Shown here: positions 40,181 to 50,600 of the stretch, one piece after another
Layout: each line of letters opens with the position of its first letter
Numbering within the stretch: position 1 is the first letter of the stretch
NCBI RefSeq assembly: GCF_000003815.2
Contig: NC_049995.1
Span: 17,184,376-17,248,375 of the forward strand
DNA length: 64,000 bases
Source: Branchiostoma floridae
Lineage: Eukaryota > Chordata > Leptocardii > Amphioxiformes > Branchiostomatidae
Direction: 5' to 3'
Translations under genes and position numbers: made by a program
Notes under the pieces: generated by a model
Seen by the model: only the letters and a program-made list of their open reading frames with translations
Database searches by the model: none
What the model was told of the DNA's origin: nothing

Positions 40181-42205
40181 GTTTAGGGTTTTTGTGGACA
40201 TCATAACTTCAGAACCTCTTGATGGACTACGATGATATTTGTTATGTGGGTAGGGGTTGGGAAGACGAAGGTCAAGGTCAATTTTGGGCCCCCTGGTGTG
40301 TGACCTTGGTACTGCAGCAGAACTTCGATTTTTTTTGTAATGTTTTACGAGCTGTTTTGTTCGAAAGTTTGGGCGCGACCCCTTCGTGGCCTAGTAGCAC
40401 ACCCTGTGGCTTTCATGCTATTTTGGGGCACGGCTGGTCGCCATATTTTTTTTTTTTAAACTAGAAGTAAAAATCGACCCGGGACCCAGTGACATGATAT
40501 TGTCACTGTTACCCTGCCTGGGGATCGGCGGATAGTTCCCAGGGACGGTGTTGATAAGGGATATAGAAATATAGTCTAGTGGTTAGGATTTGTCGCTCTC
40601 ACCGCCAAGGCCCGGGTTCGATTCCCGGTGTGGGAACCAAATTGAATGTAGAAATATAGAGGGGCGAGTAAGAACAGAAAGAAACAAACATGCCTACACC
40701 CGGGATCGAACCCGGGCGGCGGATCACAAATCACGACCGCTATCGCTGACGCCACAAAAGCACTAGTGCCCTTGGGCAAGGACGATAGGCAGTACTTGAA
40801 CACCACTGTTACACAGGGGACGATGTTTTGAACTGTCGTTTTCGGATGCTAAATGTGAAAGATTGTTGATGTCACGGTGGCCAGGTAGTGAGTCAAGTAG
40901 AATCAGGACAGAGGCATGATGTTGTGGATATAATAGACTTTATTCAGGGCTCAAGTGGCCACGTCCTTCCCTATTGCTGTCCCTAGGTCGAATTCCCCCC
41001 TTCCTATTTAAGTAATCCCTTCCCCAACCCCTCTGCATGTGCTCCCAATTGCCCCGGTGACACTCTCCACTCCAGGGGTTATTATGTCACGCTCTCGCCT
41101 GTGACATTAACCCAACAGCACATGACGAGAAGAGATAGATAGTGTATTGTACAAACCAGGCAATGACTTGCAGAGACGACAAATGAATAAGCCGTACTTA
41201 CTTTTGCCTTTTTCTGTTGTCTGATGAGCGTTTTCTCGTCAAGCACATTCCAGAGAAGATCAGAAGGTATAGTGACGTCGCATCCGCTTCCGGCGCACCT
41301 GCAATCAAAGCCAGTTTTTTTAGATCTATGTGAAGAAGTTTTAGGTCCTTCTTCTTGGTCAAGGGGGACAGATTTTTTCAGTCAGAAGGAAGTTTAAGAA
41401 GAAATATAATTTTGTTTCTCTTCCACCTTTACTTGGCCAAGCCTTACAAATTTAATTGCTCTATTTATCATTACTCAAACACATTCATATATGTTGTGTT
41501 AAATAAACAGCCCCCCCCCCCCCCCCCAGCTCTGTCCTACCACTTGCTACATAACGTAATCGAACTTGAACAGTAACTATGGTTACGTCTTTCTGGTCCA
41601 GGTCAATGACCTTATACTTGTTTAGAACGGAAGACGTAAAAGAGAAAAAAAGCGAAACCAAGAGGTAAACATAACTCATCGACACTTCTATGCCTACCTG
41701 ATGATCCACGTCCCCTGTTCCATGGCGTAATGACAGTGACGCATGAGGCAGTCTTCACAGAACAAGTGACCACACTCCTCTATCACGTGACTTAATCTGG
41801 GCCTGTCTTCGAAACAGATGCTACATATCGGGACCTAAAGTTAAGATAGAAAAAAAACGGGTCGGTAATTTACGTGTACACACACACGCGCGCACACACA
41901 CACTCACATACACACACAAACACACACATACAGACACACACAAACAAACACACTCAAACATACAGACACAGCCACACACACACACACATAAGCAGACAAA
42001 CGATACCAAAAGCATAATCTTATAGTCGACGGTAATGATTATAACTTACATCTGTCTGATCGACCTCTTCTTGCTTAGAAACGCCACCGTTTTGGTTCGA
42101 TTCTTGATTCTCGGCATCACCCAATGGCAGTGGTACGTACTTCCCGACGTTTAACGACTCTTCTACAAGAGGAAGGCTTTCGTTCGCTATTCCTCCTTCC
42201 GCCAT
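36256..42205 (-). CDS. RBR (RING1-IBR-RING2) E3 ubiquitin ligase, copy C, 8 exons, 465 aa
   Basis: Exons: 42050-42205, 41698-41834, 41202-41298, 39727-39903, 39187-39392, 38159-38261, 37253-37449, 36256-36580. Residues 1-52 are polar (MAEGGIANESLPLVEESL). RING1 follows (CSIC, ECGHLFCEDC, CAGSGC), then IBR (CPHC, CETC, FCTRC, WWHGRLGQC), RING2 (CPKC, catalytic GCNSM, CGRC, FCYGC, GCRC), the fourth zinc module (CPAC, CVVC, CFTC, HY, C) and a C-terminal region with KHIYDAVKAIELELEEKAV. The exon plan is identical to copy B. Differences concentrate after RING2 (FPGCRCRMTNLEPA versus STTCSCYRRQTNQEPP) and in the last exon. All zinc ligands and the predicted catalytic Cys are kept, so both copies look active. 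Substrate unknown. Confidence 0.88.
36614..36787. mobile_element. Tigger/pogo-like MITE
   Basis: 174 bp with ends CAGTAGAAGCCAGTTAATTG and complement (CAATTAATCGGCTTCTACTG), flanked by TA on both sides. The CAGTAGA start and TA target site fit the Tigger/pogo branch of Tc1/mariner. It is in the last intron of RBR copy C. Confidence 0.82.
36814..37102. repeat. Foldback element with two nested pairings
   Basis: TCGAACAAAGTCTCCTTCG, then TTTCACAACCTTCTTTT, pairs with AAAAGAAGGCTGTGAAACG, then AACACTTTGTTCGA. An inner GACTATCTGTCGTCTTCAT pairs with ATGAAGACGACGGATAGTC. The gap between inner arms holds TACATGTA. No target duplication was identified. Confidence 0.7.
38355..38776. mobile_element. 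hAT-type non-autonomous element (copy 3)
   Basis: 422 bp, close to copy 1 over its length. Left end TAGGGCTGGGTATCGGTAC, right end GTACCGGTACCCACCCCTA. The 8-bp flanks CCCATAAC (38347-38354) and CCCATAAT (38777-38784) match at 7 of 8 bases. It lies in intron 5 of RBR copy C. Confidence 0.87.
40130..40445 (+). repeat. Dispersed interspersed repeat (GAAGGTCAAGGTCAA family)
   Basis: Order: (GTCT)n, CATAACTTCAGAACCTCTTG, ATATTTGTTATGTGGGTAGG, GAAGACGAAGGTCAAGGTCA, GGGCCCCCTGG and GTACTGCAGCAGAACTTC. The same order is found in reverse at 48010-48240 and forward at 58258-58460, each starting with a different simple repeat. It is a mobile family of unknown class. No protein is seen. Confidence 0.7.
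40573..40640 (+). other. tRNA-Glu-like sequence (pseudo-tRNA/SINE head)
   Basis: TAGTCTAGTGGTTAGGATTT matches the D-arm region of tRNA-Glu. A CTC triplet sits in anticodon position, the T-arm is GGGTTCGATTCCC, and the 3' end TGTGGGAACCA even encodes CCA. The 5' acceptor strand (ATA before TAGTC) does not pair with GTGTGGGA and the anticodon stem is poor, so it is not a normal tRNA gene. It abuts an inverted SINE (40690-40800), suggesting retroposed tRNA. Confidence 0.55.
40690..40815 (-). mobile_element. Second tRNA-derived SINE family
   Basis: Minus strand: GGCGTCAGCGATAGCGGTC head with B box GGGTTCGATCCC, followed by GTGTAGGCATG. A matching element lies at about 61440-61615 (CGACACCCAGGATTGAACCC). 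It differs from the GATCTTGTGCCCTTGGGAAA family. Confidence 0.65.
41875..41997. repeat. (CA)n-rich tract
   Basis: CACA-rich microsatellite in intron 1 of RBR copy C. The Cys/Val open frame on the minus strand is an artefact. Confidence 0.95.
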
Positions 42206-42321
42206 TAGTTCAACGGGTTTCAGTACTTCTCTTACACAGATTATAACAAAGAAGAAATTTCTGGCAGAACGGCACAAGCCCCAAAAGCCGTGTAATGTGC
42301 AAAAGAGTCTACCTGCCGACC

Positions 42322-42414
42322 TATATATGGGTTTGTGTTACCGGCGATTGTGCAATACCTGACGTCACGCCCACGAGCGCTGATTGGTCGCTATTCTAGG
42401 CGGCCGTGACGTCA
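42322..42414 (-). promoter_or_regulatory. Promoter of RBR copy C: CRE, CCAAT, CRE, TATA
   Basis: Minus-strand order: TGACGTCA (42407-42414), CCAAT (42383-42387), TGACGTCA (42360-42367), TATATAT (42322-42328), about 117 bp before the ATG at 42205. Spacing between elements equals that in copy B, apart from a few bases between the proximal CRE and the TATA box. Confidence 0.78.
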
Positions 42415-42954
42415 TGAGCAGACGACAGGTAGACAGAAAAACAGCAAGGGTGCTCGCGTACATGTACAGTGAGATTAGATCGATTCTGGCGACATTTCTT
42501 CCTGACAACGTTTCGGTAACAGGAATTTGCGACATATGATACGTTAACTAGGCACAACGTATTGACCGTTAGCTGTCGGTAACATAACATTAGCCACAAA
42601 CGTAGGCAAAGTATAAAACGCAAACCCGGAAGTCGAGACTTAAAACGTACGCGTTATAAACCATACACCATGTAAAAGACTATAACCGCCAGCTTTTATA
42701 GGTATATTAGACACATATTTTTGGAATGGGCAGGTGGTTTAATTAGTAGGGTTTATTAATTTTGTGTTATGAACTATTTGTGGCTATTTTGTTTGGATTT
42801 TGTGGTGTCTTGGGATATAACGTTATGGGCAACCCTCTTGACCTTACGTAACCCCACCGTGAGGATTTGGTTTAAGCCTGTTGTTTGTTTATTTTGTATT
42901 GTATTCCCAGTAAACCGCATTAAAACAACAAAAGAAAAACGAAACACAACTCTC

Positions 42955-43005
42955 ACTAAGCATGTTGCGAACAAAGTCTCTACAAAGGTTCGCAACATGC
43001 TTAGT
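42955..43005. other. Perfect 18-bp stem hairpin
   Basis: ACTAAGCATGTTGCGAAC (42955-42972) is exactly complementary to 42988-43005, with a 15-base spacer AAAGTCTCTACAAAG. An outer ACCGCAT near 42914 also pairs with ATGCGGT at about 43007. It may be a MITE remnant or a transcribed hairpin. Confidence 0.75.
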
Positions 43006-43964
43006 ATGCGGTATCTGTTTGAAAAGTTGTAAAATATTATATATGTACATACTATATTAGATGAAAGTGACAGATGACAACGCTCTTTGTGGAAATACAG
43101 GATGTTTATTCATGTTTGTCTTTGTTCAAAGTTGATGTGCTTTTATTTTCCATGTATACATGGCAGACAGGTCAAAACCAGTACGTAAGTATACACAACG
43201 TGACATTGATAAAGCTCAGTACAATCCAATTTACAAACTACAATTCTGTTGGATGGTTCCCAAATGTTCTGTTTTTGTTTATTTGAAAAACCCAATCAAA
43301 ATAAAACTACAATTCTGTGCATGGAGTACTACTGAAGGTTTTGTTCGTTATCGATATTTTCTGCGCACTAGATATTCTACAAAGTACGTTGTACATGACA
43401 TCGCTACACTCGTATATAAGTAATGGATTTTGTTATTACAATAGAACAGAACATTGCTTAACTGTCAAATATGAATGTGACAAGTTTACTTTGTACACCT
43501 TTCTTTTTCATATTCGACGATTTTATAGAAATGACGTATACTAAAACCATCCAGTGGCTTTTCGCATTGAAAAGCAAATATAAAAAAAAAAAAAAAATTA
43601 CCATCAAGCCATAACTTTCTACAAGAAACTTTTTTTTTTAATTATGTATTTTTGCTTTTACGGAAGATCGAAAAATGAAGTAATGGTGTAAGAAAAGTCC
43701 TTGTTATTTCAGTGGCCCCCTGGAACAACAAGAACTTTTCAAAGTGCCCCAACTCCTCTCAGAACAATGCTGGCCCCGCATTGTCGTCAAGAAGTTGGGA
43801 CCGATTTAAAATAAGAAATACATTTTTTTCTGGTATTGATAATAATGAGTGTATGATTTTGAATGGCTTGGATGTGATAAGAATTGCACCATTATATAAA
43901 CATTTATGGAAATGTATATAGTGGATAAATCATAAAGCTACAGATATCGCAACAAAATATACGT

Positions 43965-44595
43965 CAAAGTAAAATGTACAAAACATGCTTCATGCAATGT
44001 GTACATAATATACATACATAAGTGTACTTATGCAGCTATACAGGCATTCTCTGCGATATTACCGTGATACCACTACCATATGTAATTCGTAAACCCACAA
44101 TTAATCGCCAAAAACCTACATACATCAGAGCAAAATGTGCAAAACATAATATACGTACATGCTATGTGTATATACTTGCCTGTACTTATGCAGCTATGCG
44201 GACATTCTCTGTGATATCACCGTGATACCACTACCATATGTAACAGTACGTACACACACAATCTTATAAATGCGTGCGCTGTGCACAAATTTTACAGATG
44301 TTGAAATACTGTTGAGAAGCAATATGCTATGTGTACATAATATACATAAGTGTAATTATGCACCTATACAGGAATTCTCTGTGATATTACTGTGATATCA
44401 CTACAATACGTAATACGCAATCTTATAACAGTCTTATGCCGTCCACAAATTTTACAGAACTGATGTTGCAATATGGTTGAGAAGCCATGCTATTTGTGTA
44501 TACTTTAAAAGTGTGCATATGCAGTTATACATGCATTCTTGGTGATAATAAAATAAGTAATACGTACACCCACAATCTTATTACTGTCATACACA
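43965..44595 (+). repeat. Imperfect ~160-bp tandem repeat, four copies
   Basis: Each copy has an ATGC(T/A)ATGTGTA block, ATACTT or ATACATAAGTG, ATGCAGCTAT(A/G)C with CATTCTCTGTGATAT, CCGTGATACCACTAC, and a spacer with AAATTTTACAGATGTTG. Copies start near 43990, 44160, 44325 and 44490. AT-rich and non-coding. Confidence 0.75.
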
Positions 44596-45233
44596 AATTT
44601 TACAGATGTTGAGATATTGTCGAGAAACATCATATTTAGAGGAAATATTTTCAAACCACTGGTAGTACATTAAGTTAGAAAATTACCAATCACAATAACA
44701 TCATAATCACTATCTGCTGTTTTTACAAGAAACATACAATATGCCATAATATGCATAATATACAAGGTTCACCTTTTTTTGTTACTGTAAATCCATTCAT
44801 TTCTTGGAGGTCTTAATTTCACAGTAGAAACGGAAACGACGCATGTATTTGTATTATTGTAAATTCAATTGCTTTTGCATGGTATTAATTTTGCAGGAGG
44901 ACAGAAGAGGATTTTGTGTTCACAGCTGGAACAATGTTGTAGTGCAGTAGCAACGTAAAAGCAACAAGTATTAGAATTTCGAATAAAAAAGCAATGTATT
45001 CCGAAGTATGAAGCTGTCCGGTCTGGCATCAATTCAGCCGACCGGCTACAACTGTTAGACATCTTGTACTATATGTTTTCCGAATAAACCATTCTTACTT
45101 CAGTTAATGATAGAACATATGAAAGAAGCAGTGACATGAGATGCAATTATTTTACACAGGAACAGACCAACTTGATACAGGGACGAACGTGCATACATGG
45201 TAGGACGTCTGGCGTATTGACTTGGGACTGCAG

Positions 45234-46730
45234 CTAATCCTCCTCAACCAAAGTTGCTTTACCATCGCGAACTGCAAAGAATTTCTTCGGCCGAGCCTTT
45301 AAAACAGAGAGAAGATACTAAGTCAAACGATGTTATTGTGTGTAGTCTTTCAACTTATGCCATCGGACAGTGATTCTTTTAAGATGTTATAAATTTCCAA
45401 ATAAAAGAGATAATAATAATAACTGCACAACAACTTAACAAGGTACAAAGTATGGCATCTACATAACTACAGTTCTATAGTGTAAGGCTTATATAACTAA
45501 TACAGGAGTGTGTACATGTAGTATGGGATAAGCTTTTTTTCAGTATCATTACAGGCTTTTACTGACCTGTTGTTCTAGCTCCCAGGCAGATACTTTGCTT
45601 GAGATGTTTAGGGAGCTGATACCGGACAGGGCCTCCTGAATACAAACAAACAAACAACGATAAATAAACAAACAAACAACAATGAGTAAACAAATGTTCA
45701 TGTTATTATGTATGGCACAAGGTATGTTAAAGTAGAATTGAACACAGTGAATGTACGAATCTTTAGGCGAACAGGGCCTCCTGAATACAAAGAAACAACG
45801 ATAAATAAGCAAACAAAGAGTAACGAATGAAAAAGGTTCATGTCATTATGTATGGGCGGCACAAGGTATGTTTAAGTAGAATTGAACACATTGAATGTAC
45901 ACATCTTTAGGCAGAAGTTAAATGTCGTAGATTTTCAAAATATCATTATTATTGCAACATATATTTACAACACAAGGTGACGGCACACTCAAGTCGTTAC
46001 TTATATTCATGCCGCCACCGCAAACGAATACAAGTACATGGGGAAATACATACAAGATAAGAAAACAAGATAACAAAATAAGAAATAAGCAAAGCGCTGA
46101 AGCCAAAACTTTTCTTTATCCTGACCTGCATCAGCAGCGTTTCGATGGAATAACCGATCTGAGGGACGGTCTTCTGCACTGCCGGCATGGCTCGCAGGGC
46201 GGCGGTGGTGTACGGTGAAACCGCCTCCACGTGATCGTTGTACGCCTGATGAAACAGTAACGATTTAGTCAGGTATATCAACGTGTATATCAATGTTACT
46301 ATGTTTACTGCAATAGTAACTATAACGTTGAATGGAACATTATATGGTCTTGTTTTGACTTGTTTTCATTAGAACACTGAGCCAGTAACTTCTTGAACCA
46401 CTAAAGTAATCTCCAAGCAGATCCTACGGCGGTAGCATAAGATAGTATCAAAAGCTGGCAGAGGAGTGAAGCCGGCTTTCATAGGAGTGTGTTTCGCTAC
46501 CAGGGCAAATGCACACCTCTTGGCTGACTACACTGCTTGGCTAGTTTGGTACTATCTTATGCCATCGTAGGATCTGCTTGCAGATTACCACTAAAGTTTC
46601 TCACCTCCAGCAGGTTGAAGACTGCAGCCCTTTCTTCGCCCAAAGCGTAACTGAAGTTCCGTCCGGGTGCGCCCCCCAGGTGCAGTGCCGATGAAAGCCA
46701 CCTGGTGGCGCCCCGGACCAAGGTCGCCAT
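45234..46730 (-). CDS. Unrecognised 125-aa protein, possibly mitochondrial, 4 exons
   Basis: Exons: 46605-46730 (MATLVRGATRWLSSALHLGG, ending AAVFNLLE), 46126-46245 (AYNDHVEAVSPYTTAALRAM, then IGYSIETLLMQ), 45567-45635 (EALSGISSLNISSKVSAWEL) and 45234-45296 (ARPKKFFAVRDGKATLVEED, stop TAG). All four junctions are phase 0 with good GT-AG sites. The first ~25 residues are rich in Arg, Ser, Ala and Leu with no acidic residue, as in a mitochondrial presequence. The rest looks helical. The frame stays open upstream of the chosen Met, but that part resembles 5' UTR. I do not recognise the family. Poly-phase-0 structure and compositional contrast with the introns argue that it is real. Confidence 0.7.
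46407..46587. mobile_element. MITE with 9-10-bp target duplication (Mutator-like)
   Basis: 181 bp with ends TAATCTCCAAGCAGATCCTAC and complement. Pairing continues through GCATAAGATAGTA. Direct flanks ACCACTAAAG occur at 46397-46406 and 46587-46596 (9 bp beyond ambiguity). It lies in intron 1 of the 125-aa gene, about 10 bases from the exon 1 donor at 46604. Confidence 0.83.
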
Positions 46731-47678
46731 GTCTGTAACGGACTCTCCTGTAAAACACGTCTGTTCGCTACAGCGCGCAGGTGCAGAATGATGCATGCCA
46801 ACAAGTCCATAGCAACAGGGCGTGGCATGGAACGTCACCTTGGTGATATGGGTGTGGCTCGGAACCGTAGCCATGGAAATGACGTTGTCATAAAGCGTTA
46901 CCAAGAACCATGCCCTTATATGGAGGCCCCGTTCGGAGGACTTTAACAATGGCGGTACGACCGACTAATGTGTTCTAGAACACCCTTGTGTTGGGCGATG
47001 GACGAAAAATGTCATCTAATCTTAGAAATAAAAGTTTGGAAACTTAACTTTGGCCATGTGTATCTCTGTTGTCATCTTATCAATTGTAGTGTGCTATACA
47101 TCAGTTGAAAGCTTGTTTATTACCCTTTCCAAAAATACCCCATATGGTATGGTTATGTATTTGTAAGACATGTAACGGGGCTGATTGTGTGAGTGGGTCA
47201 CGAATAAAAGCGCCAAAATTTCCCTGCCAACACCATGTTTGACTTTGGCAAGGGTCGTTTTATTGTTTTCATGGAAAATTGAATACATAAAATTTGAGAC
47301 AGAATGATAATTACAGTATCCTTTATTTCCACAAAGAGCGCTGCAATGTATCATTTTATCTAAAGATTTGCTGTATTACGTTTGTGGTTTGAATAAAGAG
47401 ACTATTTAAGCAACAACAGGTCTATTTTTCAACTGAAACTGAAAATTTGAATTCCTTTAAATTTAGCGGCGAAAATCAGCACTCCAGCCAAAAGCTCTGA
47501 GGAACATGTCTGACTGGCATCTAAACGTCAACAGATGAGGATGGAAGGAAAGACCTGTAGAAGAATATCTTGGTTTGACCTTAGTTCTTGTTTTTTTACA
47601 GCGTTTTTTGTATACTCAAAACAACGACAACAATAGTACATTTGTCAACTACTAAGACTAGTGTTTGTACAGTCGACC

Positions 47679-50600
47679 TTAGTTCTTGTTTCCACGGCCC
47701 TCTTTTGTAGGCATTCTGTTCCTGTTTGTTCGTTTTAAAGGCTTTGTTTTCGTTCTCATTTTGTTTTCATAACTCCTCAACTCGATCTCGTATTTAAAGG
47801 TCGGCTGCCCGTTGATGATAGCACGCAGGTTAGAAGCAGGACGGACAATTTTCCATCGCTTCGCCTCTTGCTTGGACACTGACGACATCGGTTTTATTTT
47901 CGGGATCACTGACTGTAACAAAAAATAAGAAACATAAACATAAACTCTCATAATTCCACTGGGTGCCATACAACCGCCACATGAGGAATCAAGTCATAAA
48001 GACCATACCACGTCCAGGTCCAAAGATATGAAAAACCGAAGTTCTGCTGCAGTACCAATGTAACATACCAGGGGGGCCCAAATTGACCTTGACCTTCGTC
48101 TTGCCAACATATAACTACATATCAAATATCATCGTAATCCATCCAGAAGTTCTAGAGTTATGTTGATTACAAATATCCGGAGACACAAAGACACAGACAC
48201 ATAGATACACCCAAAACTATATCTCCATTTTTCGTGGAGATGAAAATACATGAATTTAAAGTTATTGAAACAGATGTACCAATACAGCATCAGTAATCCC
48301 TAGGTATATATACTTTAGATATTTAGGTGTTCAAGACAATCTTTAGAAGGCCTCTATAACATTGATTTTGTGGTATTATGACGCCCCGTGGAATTATGAA
48401 AGTTGGTTTTAATTTGTCATAATTTGTATCATCGTATATTGATATGAACACTCAGGACTAATTTAGTCAAAAAAGCCCCTAAGGCTTTCTTTTGAATTAC
48501 TTTTTTTTTTGTTTGCTATGTAAAGTTTTTTATATGTAGTGAAGAGATTTTGGTGGAACAACAATTGATAAACAAAGTATCATACGCACGTCCTTTTTTA
48601 ATGCCCAGCAATACTTGGCATCCACGACAAACTGTTGACTCCATTTGGAAGCTTCCACTGTGAGTGTGAGGTTCGGCAAGGTGTGGTTCTCATGGCAGTA
48701 CAAGTTGACATCCTCTCTGAGTTTCTTAAAGTAGCGAAGCTCCTGGTAGAAATCTGGACCCTGTATGGTAGACAAACGGTTTAATCTATATAAAGCCTTC
48801 GTCACATTTCCAAACCCTGGCCCGGCCGGACAACTTTCGGGAACGAAAAGTATGACATACTAGACACCAAACTGCACAAGACGCAAAGAGAATATTGGTG
48901 GGCAGTATTTGTTTAATACGTTTACGCATACATTTCTATTTTTCTTTTCCACAAAGATCTCGGCCGATCCCTGGTTTGGAAATGTGACTGTATCTGTACA
49001 CATTTCTGTACACCGGAGCCAAAATGTACAATTTTGGAATAAGATGGTGCTCGGCCAGGCAGTTTTGGGGAGCAAAAACAATGAAAACACAAAACGGACG
49101 AAAACAAAATAATTCAACAGCATGCCTTCTGCATATCTAACGATATTTGCATAACAATTTTTTTTTCGTTTCAGCAAACAGCCCGACCGGGTTTCGGGTA
49201 GGACCTATGATATAGACCTCCTATACTTTAAACGACCTCACCGATATTCGCCAGTGTGATGTATTGTAAATGTCAGCACAGCTGATAATGATGAGGTGTG
49301 GTCACAGCATAGATTTTAAAAAAACCTTACCTGTATTGCTATCTTCCGCCACAAGGACTTGTTAAACGTGTCGTACAGTAAATAGTCCACGGCCTTCCAC
49401 CGGCGCAGGTTGGCTAGCTCCTGAGCGGTGGGGGTGTACGATTTATACGCGTAGTCTGCGTTGTTACTCGGTGTCTTGTCGTACAAGATGTCTTGCATCT
49501 CCCAGCACATAAGACGTCTTAGAAGAACTAAAGACTCGTCCAGATGTTCCAGGAGCAGGACTAGGGTGAAGTCGTATTCTAGTTCTTTGATGTACCGCTC
49601 AGCTTTTTCCTGCAGGTGGTTATGGTTGGAGACAAAATAAATCTGTTACTTTAAGTACCTTTTTACCCACTACGACAACTTGGTTTATTCAATGCACTGT
49701 ACTGTAAATTCATTTATATTAATGGGGATAAAATTTCTCGGTAGGAGTGGAAAGGATTTTTTTGTTTTGTTTCGCGGAGTTTTAAGTTCGCGGTTAAAAC
49801 AATATTGTAGTACATTTGGGGTTTTTGAAATGAGATTGTGTTGTTTTTACGCACGTTTTGCATATGTGAATGCTTATCATTTGATGTACTGCTGCTTTAT
49901 TTTTCTATGTACATTTTCCACGGTATAATGTATGTATGCAACATTAGCATTGCCGCCCGGGATGTCATCTGTATTGCCTTGTTGTAATGTCAATAAGATA
50001 AAATAGAATAAAATAACATAAATACCATATCATCCGCTCCTTCCGTCGGGTAGCCCAAGTCGAAGGCCAGGTGGTTTCTGGTACCGTCCCAGATGACGTC
50101 ACAATAGTCAAAGTGAACCTCCGACAGGTTTTTGTACTTCCAAGGGTCCTGCAGGAAAGTCTTGACGGGGTTTGCAGATGTGATCTTCAGAAGGTCAGGA
50201 AGACTGTAAAAGTTCATACACGACTTCAGGTGGCTTACAGGCTCTCTCAGGAGTGCTGAATATAAGAACAGAATAAGATATTCTAATCAATAAGATACTC
50301 TTTCTTTCTACATAGAAATTAGATCCTCTTACTTTAGAAGCATGAGTAGCACTGACAAGTTTATATTTCTCATGCGTTTTGACAAACCGACAATAGCTAA
50401 ACCCATACAGTCCTACATTTTCACCATTACCAAGAAGCGAGAAGAAGCCGAACCTCTGTATTAGACAAGATTTGTAATACTTTTATTACAATATGTATAT
50501 ATACATGTTTTGACTTGTTGTGACCTGTACTGGGCAAAAATGTGCCATTAAGGTCTTCATTCGTTCATTAAGAAATATTTTGTTCAGCCATGGTACCATA

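Larger units (their letters stand above)
34030..42420 (-). repeat. Segmental duplication unit C (RBR cluster)
   Basis: The most diverged unit. Its head is recognisable at about 34030-34140 (CCTTATGCCAATTATATGG) and resumes at 34500-34630 (TCATTCGTAAAAT, GATACGTGGA) after an inserted AT-rich repeat. It then carries the shared G-run and SINE, RBR copy C and promoter. Private insertions are MITEs at 34738-35137 and 36614-36787, a foldback at 36814-37102 and a hAT element at 38355-38776. Confidence 0.8.
42420..45233. other. Intergenic region, no gene seen
   Basis: No exon with family similarity or a credible splice pattern was found on either strand. It contains a perfect hairpin (42955-43005), a tandem repeat (43965-44595), A-runs and AT-rich sequence. 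Open frames here are short and lack codon structure. Confidence 0.6.

Noticed and set aside
40573-40640. Functional tRNA-Glu gene
   Set aside because: The 5' acceptor strand does not pair with the 3' strand, the anticodon stem is weak, and CCA is encoded; it is better read as a retroposed pseudo-tRNA.
41821-42015. Cys/Val-rich frame
   Set aside because: CA-repeat artefact.
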